Source: Phytoseiulus persimilis
Taxonomy: Eukaryota > Arthropoda > Arachnida > Mesostigmata > Phytoseiidae
DNA: 64,000 bases
Direction: 5' to 3'
Assembly (NCBI GenBank): GCA_037576195.1
Contig: CM075101.1
Location: 47,554,001-47,618,000 of the forward strand
Of this stretch, positions 36,052 to 46,350 are shown one piece after another. The notes under the pieces are model-generated. The model ran no database searches. It saw only the letters and a list, made by a program, of their open reading frames with translations, and was not told the origin of the DNA. The translations under genes were made by a program, and so were the position numbers. Within the stretch, counting starts at the first letter, position 1. Each line of letters begins with the position of its first letter.

Positions 36052-39000
36052 TTAATCAAGGCTAGCTGTTTTACTATTGTCTTCGTCCCGGCGCTGGCGC
36101 TGGGCGCTTTTTAAGAGCGGCCTGGAAGCCGTCTTTCTTGGACTCTTTCTCGCGTCAACATCTCGACCTGATTTTACAAGACATTCGAGGAGAAAAAAAC
36201 ACTGATTCGGCGAGGTGTTCGATAGCCCGTTCGTGGGAGTTGCGAAGCCTGTGGGAGCGGCGAGGATTGCGATGCTCTGGAAGAGAAAGTTCGAGAGGCC
36301 CTCTCCTGCAGTTTGCCATCCAGAAAACAGAACCCCGGGTTCCCAAGAAGGCATGGGATGGGAATCCATCGGAAATCCAAGCGACTGGACGATGGCCGTA
36401 TTCATGGCTCGAAACGAACATCACAACATTTCCCTGACATGGGTCCTTTTCAGGAGGAGATGCATCCACGAAAAGTAACCACAACCTTCTGGGGTCTCGC
36501 AACATCGCCAACAATCTATCGTTCGAAACCATGAGGAAGTCTGGATAATCCTATTTTTCCCCGAATGTTGAAAAGTTTCATATTGATTCTCCTGGTGGCT
36601 CTGAGGTATACCCAACTGTGTACCATGGTCGAGTTAACTATGGAAGAATCGTTTGCGAGCAGCAGATGTTCAACAGATGATTTACTCTCCCTTATCCCTA
36701 GCGCTCGCAGCACGCCATTGACGAGCTGAGTATTCTGCGGAAGAAGAAGGAATCGAAGTTCGAAGAAAACCGACATACATCTCTCTCTTGTGCTCTCAAG
36801 AGTCGCAGAGCTACCTTGCACAACCCTCGTCCTCCGGCTGGAGTTGCTATTCTTTCCGAACTCCACCATCCGTTCCGCATGCCAAAGAAGATTGTCCTCA
36901 GAGCAAGCATTGAATGAAAATGCACAACATCGGGGAGAGCTTTCCAGAATTCGCATCGTCGCGTTGACTCTCTTTCGGAAACAACGTCAAATCGTGAAGG
37001 AAGGCATTCGATTCTTACCTCGACCGCTTTTTTTTCGAGAATGGTTCCTCTTCATCTCGCCTCTGGCTTGCGAGCTGGGTGACCTTGTGGCAGAGCCGAC
37101 AAAAATTCGTGCTGCGATACATTCCAACTCAGTAAAAACTCTGGAAACGCATTATTCCGCGTATTCAGAGTTCCATTCCTAAGGAGTCATTTTCTGTGGA
37201 CATACCGTCCCTCGGGAGGGGTACGGGGGGGGGGGGGTCTCCTAGAATAACGATGGCTATGGGACATACCGACATGCACACGGACCGCGATACCGACTTT
37301 GATGCAGGATCCGAACAGCATACCTTCCGTCTGGGTCACAAGTTACAAGGCCCGGGTCACGAAAATGAATCGAGCCTCAGGTACTCGCACGGCAGATATC
37401 CTGAAAGCAACCTGACACGAGACCACACCGATGTATGTCCTCGAGTGGAACAATGGGATTCGAGGTCCGGTTCCAAGCGAAGTCCAGACACACATATTAT
37501 GAGAGCGGCCGCGAAGGTCTAGAACATGTTGAGCCTCGGGACAGGAAAAATATGTCCTTGGGATCACTCGATGGATCGATAAGTTTACCTTGAAGTGTCA
37601 CTGGAATCAACTCGCGTTCGGACGGCGCTCACGCAGGAGAACGTCAGATGCAGCTTCTGAAACACACTTCCCGATTGTCTGCGACCGTTCTCAAGTCAAT
37701 CGAAAGGGAGGCGATGACGAGGCAGTACCTGCGTAGGTTTCCACATTCCCACCGAGCTCAAATAGCAATCGACTCTTGATCGATGGACCTTTGATCGTAA
37801 CGGGCCTACTTGCCGGGCCTGTTTCCGAAAAGTGCCTTTCCAAGAGTGGGAGCTCGCTTTCGGACTCGGAAATAATTCCTGAACGTCGGTCGCTTCGCTC
37901 TAAGGAAGGATTCAGAATCCGCAAACGGAGTATTCCACCATCCGTTACAGAATAATGGCGAATGATCCGTGAATCCGGCGGAACAACGGAGAAGACAGTG
38001 AGAGAAGGCTCCAACAGATGTGAGATATCTAGAGCCTGAGGGAATGTAACCGCGGTACCGCAACTTACCCCCTGCAACGAAGTAGCGGCTGTTCCTTGCA
38101 GGATCTGCCAAGAAAACCCCGGGGTGAACTGGGATGGTCCTTGCGAACCGGGTCTTCCGAGAAGGATCCGATCGATATCCGAAGAAAGATGGCCCAGAGT
38201 CACCCTGACCCCACTAGGGCGCTCAGCTCTGGAGCGTGCAGTTGTCTTATCAAAGGGAGCGTTCGAGAACAACAGTACGAGCTCGTAACGAGGAATGCGC
38301 TTCAATCCCGGTCCCAAATCATGTCAGAAGCGGGAGATGTCCCTCGGCACGGGGTTCCTTTTCTGCGAGAGTCGCAGTGGATATATTCTTCCCCGAAAGG
38401 CAAGGGAGCGAGCTTGCCAGGAAGAAGCCTGGAAATAAGGAGTCTCTCTGATCCGCGAGAACGCGCGATATTGACGCTCGAGGAGAGCTTTATGTAATAA
38501 ATCAGAAGCCCTTCGAAATCAATGAACTCATCATACAATTCATCGAGATCCAGCAGGAGGAGCAGCCCGAGCTGCAGCAGTGCCAGTTTAAACTTATCAG
38601 CGGCTTCGCATTTGTTCCACAAAGTGCAAACGGGAGTGGCCACTTGCCGTTGCCGACGTCAACGCGACGTGATTCTCGAAACAACAAGATTTTATGATCC
38701 TAAGAGTGCATCTGTCATATGCGAACCGATGGCGATGATCGCTTGACGTGAATGGCGTTCTGCGCGCTGGGGAGCTTTCTCTTTATTGAAAAAAGCTCGA
38801 AAGGTCGGCTTGTGGCGATTCGTATTCATATTTAACCTAAGCGTGAGTGCAGTCGACGAGAATCGATAACTGTACATCATTTTGACGGTAAACCCCGCTC
38901 AGCTGATTTCCCGGAACGGAATGCGCTCCCAATCGGCTTTACCTCGACTTTCGGCTTTAGGAGCCGCCGCTGGCGCATTCGTCCCTGCGTTGGCTTCCGC

Positions 39001-39189
39001 GGGCGCAGAACGAGATAGCGTCTCCGCAGGGAAAACCGATTCCAGCTCGGGACAGGCTCAGTTCTAGGCGACAGGTTCGCTCCCGGATGGAACGATTCCG
39101 TCTTTGCCGCGAATGAGTCCCTAGATGTCTTTGATGTTTGAATAGTGTTGGTTTTGCTGTCACAGAAGAACGCAAGTGTTCTGATCTGT
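36052..39189. other. no supported gene; unrecognised frames
   Basis: Minus-strand ATG frames at 36405-36052 (117 aa) and 36532-36155 (125 aa) overlap and cannot both be real; neither shows a domain. Long minus frames at 38317-37691 and 38643-38302 begin at non-ATG codons. A plus-strand ATG at 38921 gives 48 aa with a signal-like Ala-rich start. A 13-G tract lies at 37225-37237. Confidence 0.35.
37225..37237. repeat. poly(G) tract, 13 bp
   Basis: An uninterrupted run of 13 G on the plus strand, comparable to the C tracts at 15599 and 42220. Confidence 0.95.
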
Positions 39190-39195
39190 TATAAA
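39190..39195 (+). promoter_or_regulatory. TATA box of the DNase II gene
   Basis: TATAAA lies 42 nt before the DNase II ATG. Initiation about 30 nt downstream would leave a 5' UTR of only about 10-15 nt. Confidence 0.6.
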
Positions 39196-39231
39196 GAACG
39201 TTCAAGATTGACAGAAGAGGCATTGTCGGAC

Positions 39232-41113
39232 ATGGCGAAAATTCCGCTCCTGTTGGCGTTCCTTCTGCCGTTGGCCTACGCCGCGCCTCAATGCAAGAAT
39301 CACGCGGGCAAAGATGTCGAATGGTGAGGACTTCAATTGAACTTATCAAAAATCTGCTTTTCTGCGACTGCTACAAATCGCAGACCTAGAATTCTAGAAT
39401 CGGTCATGGTCTGAGTGCATCGAGGAGATTGGTTTTCCGAAGGTATGTCATCTACAAGCTGCCGAAAACAAAACCTTATCCCGAGTCCACTTACATCCCC
39501 GATGGCGGAGAAATGGCCTATGTGGACTCGACCATGAAGGATGCGAAGGGTTGGATTTTGCTCAAGGCATCTGTTTACGATGTAAGACTCCTAAGGAAGC
39601 GTCATGCTTCTCCTATTTCTTTTTTCTATTCTATTTCTGTTGTTCCCAAGCAATGGTCAGTCTCAGTTTTCACATCGATTGCCCCACGTGAGGATCGTTG
39701 TTCCCCACAATCAATCCTATTCTCGTCGCCAGACGAAAGGGAACCCCATCGCTGAAACGCTTGGCGATCTCTTCAGCGGTTTCGCTCCGAAAGACTCTCT
39801 GTACGCGGTCTACAGCGATCAGCCCCCGGAGCCTTACACCGGATCTGCGAAGGGTCACACAAAGGGTACGCAGAGGGCAATCGACAACCTCGTACTCTAC
39901 GGGAGAACGTTATTCTAATTGGAATTGAATTTTTCCCGAGGCCCCTCAGTGGAAGGCAACTTTCATTCCAGGAGTGATTCAGTTCACGAAGCAAAGAGGA
40001 TTCTGGCTCGTCCATTCCGTGCCTCGCTTCCCCTTCAACGTCACCTCGGATACTTACGGATACCCCGAATCTGGCAGAAACAACGGTCAGGTATTCATGT
40101 GTACTTCCTTCAAGGGCGACCAGCTCAACAAAGTCGGTATGTTCATCGGCGCCCTCGGCTGACATGTGGCTTCTCAAATCGCGGCAATGCCACGTTCGCG
40201 GGGCATGGAACGAGCTCAACTCCTCGTAGACGAAATCGCTCAGTGGTCTTTCGTTGCAGCTGCCGCTCTTCGCAATCAATACCCCTACATATACGAGTCC
40301 GGGGCTCCTGACGAGCTTCTGCAAGACGAGGACGTTAAGAATCTGATGGCCAAGAAGTTTATCAGGAAGCCCGAGGAGCCTGTCCTCACCGAAACCCTCA
40401 TTGGAAGCAAGGGAACCGAGTTCACCAGTTTCGCCAAACACCAGTCCCTCAACGACGGTAATCTCAATACAGCCAACAACATACGGACTCGAATTCCCTC
40501 CCCGATAGGACGAAACGCCGGGAACGTTTCAATCGCACAGATGGGAATAAAGATGGGAAGCCCCTCTCGAATTTCAATTACAGAGATCTATGCAAATGTC
40601 ATCGCACCTCATTTGGGGACTAGTTTGATCGTCGAAACGTGGAGGAACGGAGCGGGCGGCAAGCTGGATGCCACCTGCCCCATCAAGGGCCCTCATGTCA
40701 CCAACATGGCCAACGTAGTCATAAAGTTCAGCAACGGCAAGCAGTCTGTGTTCACGACCACCGAAGATCACGCAAAGTGGGCGGTCTCGGCCGATCCTGA
40801 AAAGCCCTGGTTCTGCGCAGGATCCCTGAACCGTATGGTGAGCGTCCCGCGAACGTAACTTCAAGTTGTTGATCCGGAGAGGTTCTGTTCCGCTTCTTTC
40901 GATGCCAATTGACCGCCCGTCCCCCCATTTGAGTTCATTTGACCATGAAATTTACAGCTGTCACAGTACACCCGAGGAGGACAAACGACTTGCATCCGCA
41001 ACAAGCTGGTGCACAAACTATTCACTGATTCCGTCGAGAAGTGCCAAGTATGCGAGGGCAAACAAGAAGAGAAGCTCTATTGCAAGATCAAGGTTTCCGA
41101 CGACACGGAATGA
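39232..41113 (+). CDS. deoxyribonuclease II (acid DNase)
   Basis: Seven exons join in frame: 39232-39323, 39443-39581, 39733-39865, 39972-40136, 40260-40457, 40584-40837, 40958-41113; 378 aa, a normal family length. The N-terminus is a signal peptide (LLLAFLLPLAYA), then the conserved start of the mature enzyme, VEWYVIYKLPK. GHTKG, split by the third intron, carries the first catalytic His of the HxK type; TTEDHAKW carries the second. GFWLVHSVPRFP and YPESGRNNGQVF are further family motifs. The enzyme cuts DNA without metal at acid pH in lysosomes or after secretion. The intron 40458-40583 is 126 bp without an in-frame stop, so retention would insert 42 residues; homology favours removal. The gene is very compact, with a TATA box 42 nt upstream and AATAAA 7 nt past the stop. 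Confidence 0.95.
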
Positions 41114-41120
41114 TCTCTCG

Positions 41121-41126
41121 AATAAA
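41121..41126 (+). terminator. poly(A) signal of DNase II
   Basis: AATAAA begins 8 bases after the last base of the stop codon, giving a very short 3' UTR. Confidence 0.75.
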
Positions 41127-41213
41127 ATATGAAAAAAGGACTCGTTGGTTCCCGGCTCGCGCGAGACTCATGAGCACGAGTGACCAGAAGAGGCCAGATG
41201 GAGTTAACGCTGA

Positions 41214-41522
41214 TTTACCATCTCATCGATCGTCTTTCATCAAGCCGATCCCAGACACTCTCGATTGTTGGGGAACCTGGGCCAGCTCGATCCTTCTCGC
41301 TTCAACACTCGGAGAGATAGAAAGCTCTTCGACGCTGGGAGTCTCCTTCCTCCTCCTCTCGATGTGGTTCACGGCTCAGAGTCAGATCTCCGGATGTTGG
41401 ATGCATGCATCAGGTTTTGCGGGGAACTGGCGGAGACAGACCGTCTTCAACGGATTTTCGACGATATGGACGAAAACGTTCGAGAGGGTCACTTTACAGG
41501 TTGTATCCAGGAACCAGCCTGA
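41214..41522 (+). CDS. candidate exon, protein-like frame
   Basis: The frame is open from 41214 to the stop at 41520-41522 without an ATG near its start. It reads like a globular protein (LRMLDACIRFCGELAETDRL, then IFDDMDENVREG). A donor-like ACAG|GTTG lies at 41499. The family is not recognised. An exon of an unplaced gene, or chance, are both possible. Confidence 0.25.
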   Translation, partial: FTISSIVFHQADPRHSRLLGNLGQLDPSRFNTRRDRKLFDAGSLLPPPLDVVHGSESDLRMLDACIRFCGELAETDRLQRIFDDMDENVREGHFTGCIQEPA

Positions 41523-41551
41523 TAAGATAAGAAATGTAATCCGGGGAGAAC

Positions 41552-41753
41552 CTGAAGGGGAACAACACCGAGCTCGTCGGCCTGATTGTCTGAAGAATCA
41601 CTCCCGCTCGAGTCATCCACACCGATGACCGGGTCATCGAGCGCGTAGCCTCTGAGAGGCAATCGTTCTCTCTTGGAACACTTGTTCGGGCCCTCGTTGC
41701 TCGTACCCGCCGTGCTCAATCCTTCAAGTTCCAGGGCCCGGGGGTCTGTGATT
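41552..41753 (-). CDS. candidate exon, protein-like frame
   Basis: On the minus strand a frame bounded by an AG at 41755-41754 and a donor-like CAG|GTTCTC at 41551-41550 encodes ITDPRALELEGLSTAG... and an acidic Ser-Asp stretch (GVDDSSGSDSSDNQADELG). The composition is typical of real protein, but the acceptor lacks a clear pyrimidine tract and no partner exon was established. It is next to a candidate on the other strand, so at most one is likely to be right. Confidence 0.25.
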
Positions 41754-42728
41754 CTTGATCAGCGATCGTCGAACTCTAGCGATTCGCTCGTTTCAGCGAT
41801 GTCTCGTGCGTAGAACGTTGCATAGAACTCTCGCATGGTTTACTAACCAGAAAATGAACAGGCTGCCATTCTGGGCAGAGACCGCTCAGTAAAACTGCCG
41901 ACTCGGTCTCAAGCTTCGCCACCGCCTCTGTGGTTCGCTCGCTGATTGAGCTCGGAATCGGTTGGATAGACCGTCCATGGAAACACTCAGCAGATGAGAC
42001 GCAACTCCGGGTCCAAATACACCTGGAAGAGCAGGAAAATCGCTCTCTCGAAGCTTTTCGTCCGGGTGACACATTCGAAGACATGACGCCACCTACGAAG
42101 ATTTTCTTCTACAGACGGAAAGTTTTTGGTGCGAGAAGGTCAAGAGGCTTCTTGAATGTGTTATGCATCGCTCGCGTGTTACAAAAGAAACTCTTATTTT
42201 CGGATGCGCTAGAAATCCGCCCCCCCCCCCCCCCCCCTCGTCCTGGGGGAATTCCCAAGTCCGCCAGTGAAGCACGCTCGGTGCAGAGCGCACAAGCCAA
42301 ACGGTTTCCAGGCCGAGTCGGTTCGGTTCTTGAAGTTTCCGACTCTCGCATTGCGGGAAGCGATGCGGGGCTTCCGTCGGCCGGTGTAAACGCCTTCGAG
42401 CAGCACGACCTCTTTTCGTAGCATGGCTGGTCTCCGTCGCAGTGTCGTCTGCAGCGATCACTGTCCTCCCAGCCGATTCTCTCTCCTTCCCAGGACGGCC
42501 TTGACCGCCGTCGCCGACATTCAGTCCGCTCGTGAGTAAGCGCGGCGACCGTCCGTTCGCTCGTCTAGGTCTAACGTCAACGGCGGCGGCGACAACAACA
42601 GTAGCGTCGAGGAGACCGTCTGCTTCTGAGTACTGGGCTTATGGAGATTGTGAGCCGCGCGGAGACGGGCCTGGATTTGCGCTGCTATGGGCCGAGCCGG
42701 CTCAGTACGGCCCAGCTGCGTGACAACA
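41754..42728. other. upstream region of the Rho-family gene; poly(C) tract
   Basis: Probably 5' UTR and promoter of the GTPase gene at its right end. No convincing exon. An 18-C run lies at 42220-42237. Confidence 0.4.
42220..42237. repeat. poly(C) tract, 18 bp
   Basis: An uninterrupted run of 18 C on the plus strand, the longest homopolymer noticed in the window. Confidence 0.95.
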
Positions 42729-43331
42729 ATGCCGTCCGTGTCGCCGGAAAACTACAAGAAGATCGTCATAGTCGGTGATGGGAACTGTGGAAAAACGAGC
42801 TTGTTGGCCCGCTTCGTCCGCGGCGAATTCCCGCGGGACTACGTACCTACAGTGTTCGATACCGATGTGTCGTCGGTGTCCGTGGACGACAAGGATGTCT
42901 TGCTGAGCTTGTGGGACACCGCGGGCCAGGAAGCCTACGAGAGGTTACGCCCGCTGTCGTACAACGACACGGACGTCGTTATCATCGCGTACTCGGTCGC
43001 CGATCGGGACACCATCGCCAACGTTGTCGAGAAATGGTACCCTGAGATTTGCTACTACCTTCCGACGGTCCCCATCGTGCTCGTGGGCACCAAGCTCGAC
43101 TTGAGACCGCCGCTCGATGAGATGGATTTCAGCGAGCGACAGAAGTCCAAGTTCGTCAGTGTGGATGACGGCAGGAATCTGGCCGGGTACATCAAGGCGG
43201 CAGCTTTTATCGAATGCTCTGCGCTGGCGAACGTCGCTGTACATGACGTGTTCCGGAGCGCCGCGCAGCTGTCACTTCGGAAACGGAAACACCGCTCGAG
43301 GAAGAAGAAGTTCCAATGTGCTCTACTCTAG
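42729..43331 (+). CDS. divergent Rho/Rac-family small GTPase, intronless
   Basis: A single exon encodes 200 aa. The P-loop is GDGNCGKT (16-23), switch I YVPTVF with T41 at the RhoA T37 position, switch II DTAGQE with catalytic Q67, base-binding TKLDL and ECSAL. KWYPEI and GTKLDLR resemble Rac/Cdc42 more than RhoA. The C-terminus is strongly basic (RKRKHRSRKKK) and ends CALL, a CAAX box predicted to be geranylgeranylated for membrane attachment. All catalytic residues are present, so it should cycle as a switch controlling actin. It departs from Rho and Rac just after switch I (FDTDVSS where Rac has FDNYSA), which may change effector choice. The start at 42729 matches family length; an in-frame ATG at 42687 would add 14 residues. 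Having no intron is unusual here and could reflect an old retrocopy. Confidence 0.93.
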   Translation: MPSVSPENYKKIVIVGDGNCGKTSLLARFVRGEFPRDYVPTVFDTDVSSVSVDDKDVLLSLWDTAGQEAYERLRPLSYNDTDVVIIAYSVADRDTIANVVEKWYPEICYYLPTVPIVLVGTKLDLRPPLDEMDFSERQKSKFVSVDDGRNLAGYIKAAAFIECSALANVAVHDVFRSAAQLSLRKRKHRSRKKKFQCALL

Positions 43332-44804
43332 GGTTCGGTCCTTGACTCGACGCACCTAAAACTTCCGTCTCAAATGTGTCGGACGGTCCAGTGTTAGGCG
43401 GTGGTCCGGAGCCGTCGTAAAACCGCTCCACGTATATTCTAGGCCGACGCAGATCCCATTCACTGCGGGGGACTAGAGTGAGTCTTTGGAATCGATGATA
43501 CATCAAACTACGGGAGTTTATCCCGGATCCAGCAGAGCTCGATTCAGACGGAGGACTTCTGAGTCACGTTTCTTGAGGATAGATGTGATGGGTGACTGAT
43601 GAGTGTGATAGCGTGTGATGTATATTCGACTTGTTGAGAAGGAGGTGTTCTGCGGCGCATTGTGGTCGCTGGCAGACGATCTTGGCTCTATCCCGAAAAC
43701 GCGCTCGAGAGCGAGCCGATTCGCTTTGGACCACAGATCACAGTCACCGAAACCGATGAGAGAGAGCTGGAAAGGAGCTCTGACTCATCGATAGCACAAC
43801 ATTCAACCGACGATTTGCGTGGTTTGCCATGCAATGTGGCGCGCACTGTAGCCAGGCTCGGTCAGCGGTCGAACGAGTCGCTCGGCCGCCAAGAAACTGT
43901 GAGATTTCATCATGAAGGCCTCGATGGTCGGAGAAATTCCTTCCGAAGTCCGGTTCGGCCTTCTCTGACGACTCGACGACACGACTGGGATTCACACAGG
44001 GGCTACGCGGTGATTTGGAAGCCGTTGTTGTGCGGCCCTCTTTCCAATCAAAGCCTTCCGATACTCTCTAAGCCCACGAGTCGAAGCTCCTCGATCATCA
44101 GCCCTTATCACGATCAAAAACTGGTTGAGCTATTCGTTGGAAGCTTTCACGGTCCGCTAGCCATCCTTCATTCTGTGTTATGAACGCTCGACCTCTACCA
44201 GATATGCGGTCGGGCTCGTTTCTGTTTCGAAAAGCGTACAAGTAATGAGACAATAGTCATTCCTGTAATCGTTAACTATGTTAATCTATTTATGAACTCG
44301 GACTCCATAGGATCTGTGAGGGGACCGATCCATTGGATGAAGCGGGTACTTGGCCTCATCCGACTCAGTTCGTTCCTCGAACTCCTGATGACGTTCCCAA
44401 GTATTAGATAAAGCTACCGTTCTGCTTTCGCAGTTGAACTGTCGGAATCTGGTACGCCAGTGCCGATCATGAGCTCGGTCACAGCCAATAAATAAAACTG
44501 TTCCCGCTAGACAGAACGAACCAGTCTCTTTATTGGAGGATACGATCACGTCCGGAGAGAACGGGAGGAAGGAACGTATGATGGACTCCCAAAGGGACGA
44601 ACGCTCCATTCGGTCAATGGTTCCACTCATCGGTGACCTCCGAACCCCAGGGTGGGGCTGGGGTTAGAGGGGTGCTCTTCGACGGGGACTGTAACGTTCC
44701 GGTTCTTTGATGTTAACTGATGGAAACGGGCGATGGATTAGCTGGGACTCGGTTCGCTATACACTACCTAATTCCGCCTGCGTTAATCAGTACACAGAAT
44801 CGTT
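43332..44804. other. 3' region of the Rho-family gene; no further gene supported
   Basis: A plus frame at 43662-44183 begins at a GTG and lacks recognisable content. A minus frame at 44630-44286 likewise has none. Overlapping AATAAA signals lie at 44487-44496. Confidence 0.4.
44487..44496 (+). terminator. candidate poly(A) signal after the Rho-family gene
   Basis: Two overlapping AATAAA hexamers, the first clear ones after the stop at 43331. That would imply a 3' UTR of about 1.15 kb. Confidence 0.4.
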
Positions 44805-44810
44805 TATAAA
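44805..44810 (+). promoter_or_regulatory. TATA box of fibronectin-like gene A
   Basis: TATAAA lies 126 nt before the ATG of the gene at 44936. A donor-like CCCG|GTAAGT at about 44850 and an AG before 44903 suggest a short intron in the 5' UTR. Confidence 0.5.
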
Positions 44811-44935
44811 ATCCTCTTCAGGATTCTTTTGTCCGACTGCGTTCTCCCGGTAAGTTTCCCTTTCTATTCCGCTAAGATATTATAATCCCCTCGAACGGCT
44901 AGCAGAGTGTTTGCCATGGCACGGAAGGCTCCACA

Positions 44936-45947
44936 ATGGCTCGTGGTTTGTCAATAGTTCTGTGCTTCGCAGTTGCGGTGAGTATTTTGAATACGTTTCA
45001 CTGTTAGAATGAACGGCCAGGAATCTTGGCCCATAAATAACATTCCGATACCGCTGATATCAACAACACTCGATCTAAGGTGTCTTCATTCATGAATCGC
45101 AGACCGCCTTCGAGCTTAAAGTCGATCCCCTACCTGACCTGGATGGCCGCGGAGTAAGTTTCGAAATTTCTCCAAATGACCTAGAAGTGAATTTGACTTG
45201 GTGTGAGGTGAAATATGGGCCTTCTGGCTGCGAGTCGATGCCCTCTGTAACTGGCGGAGTCAATGTCACTTCCCTGCAACCGAACACGAAGTATAATGTC
45301 AGTGCTGAAACTTTGAAAACCAACGAAACCGAGATTCGGATCTTCAGCACAACGTATGGCAGTGAGTATGCCTCCTCAGTCCCTCCCCCTTCTCCTTGAG
45401 CAACAACTCAGAAGCTACACCGATATCCAACTTTACCGAAGGTGGTGGAATTTCAAAACGGAGTCTCCTTCTAGCGCCGACGACTCTCTTCAACATAACC
45501 GTCACGGAGGTGGACGCGTTCTGGATCGCGCTAAGTTGGACTCCAATGAATAGCTTGAAACTCAATGGGCCCCCGACTGGATACAGAATTGTTTACTGCA
45601 ACACGACGTGCGACGCGAAAGAGACGGATGAGCCCGAAGTGGTCCTGGGATCATTGAGACCCCAAACCACCTATACCATTCGTATGTGGGCCTTCAACAT
45701 CGATCACTTCCATCAGCGATTGGAGAACGATAAATACGTGACTATCATCTACGAGACGACAGCACCCGATTCGCGAACTTCGTTGATTTTCGTCATCGTG
45801 GCATCAGTTGGTGTGTTCGTCTTCGTCGCAGGGCTCATAATATACATGCGAAAGTCGAGGAGGATTCGGCGAAGAGCCCATCAGTTCAACATGGTGAAGA
45901 CTTACGACGAATCATACAGCGCGACATCTACTAGGAATAGCCTTTAG
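44936..45947 (+). CDS. short fibronectin-III-like type I membrane protein, copy A
   Basis: Exons 44936-44977, 45103-45361 and 45412-45947 encode 278 aa. Exon 1 is just the signal peptide (MARGLSIVLCFAVA). Residues about 16-100 and 120-215 look like two fibronectin type III modules: the second has IALSWTPM, GPPTGYRIVYC and TYTIRMWAFN, the usual strand B, C and F wording. N-glycosylation sites are frequent (NVT, NET, NIT, NTT). The membrane helix is at about 224-246 (LIFVIVASVGVFVFVAGLII), then a 32-residue tail beginning with a basic RKSRRIRRR. It is probably a cell-surface adhesion or receptor-type protein, with no catalytic domain. The second intron is only 50 bp. Its convergent neighbour at 47732-46351 is a clear paralogue. 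An earlier ATG at 44915 in another frame stops after 13 codons. Confidence 0.86.
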
Positions 45948-46162
45948 GAGTAGAACCATTTCATCGTCAGTATATGTCGTGTAAATTCTCATCACAAGAG
46001 CTCTCGGATATGATCATGCGCTTTGCCTGGAAAATAACATTACCTTCTGTCTCCAAGTATTCTCCTCCGGAGCCTCGATTCCTCATTCCAGCCAGAAGAG
46101 CATTCTATGAGGTTCACGTATGCACACCCCTCGGACGGGTGGAACTAGCTTGAACTATTGAT

Positions 46163-46168
46163 TTTATT
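46163..46168 (-). terminator. poly(A) signal of fibronectin-like gene B
   Basis: AATAAA on the minus strand about 185 nt after the stop of the gene ending at 46351. It lies in the 400-bp gap between the convergent paralogues. Confidence 0.55.
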
Positions 46169-46267
46169 ATCTCCAACCGTATTTACAAATAAGATGCTCC
46201 ACCGCCCGGTACGGTGATCGCGGCTGCCAATAGCGAAAAACCGTTAGGCGAAACGATCTCTTCGCAG

Positions 46268-46296
46268 TATGGTGAATGTGTGATACATTCACCATA
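46268..46296. repeat. perfect 12-bp hairpin between convergent genes
   Basis: TATGGTGAATGT and its exact inverse flank a 5-nt loop (GTGAT). It sits in the 3' UTR of the minus-strand paralogue, about 55 nt after its stop. Confidence 0.8.
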
Positions 46297-46350
46297 TACT
46301 GGATTGGAGAGGCAGTGTTTGTGACGGGCTTCTTGGAGCTCAGCGATTTT

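Noticed and set aside
37691-38317. 208-codon minus-strand frame
   Set aside because: It begins at TTG and lacks domains or splice signals. One such frame per 64 kb is expected by chance at this base composition.
38302-38643. Leucine-rich minus-strand frame resembling a membrane protein
   Set aside because: It starts at GTG with no internal ATG or acceptor. The leucine run comes from a CTG/CAG-rich stretch that reads as Gln/Glu on the other strand.
43662-44183. 173-codon plus-strand frame
   Set aside because: It begins at GTG, lies in the likely 3' UTR of the GTPase gene, and has no recognisable motif.
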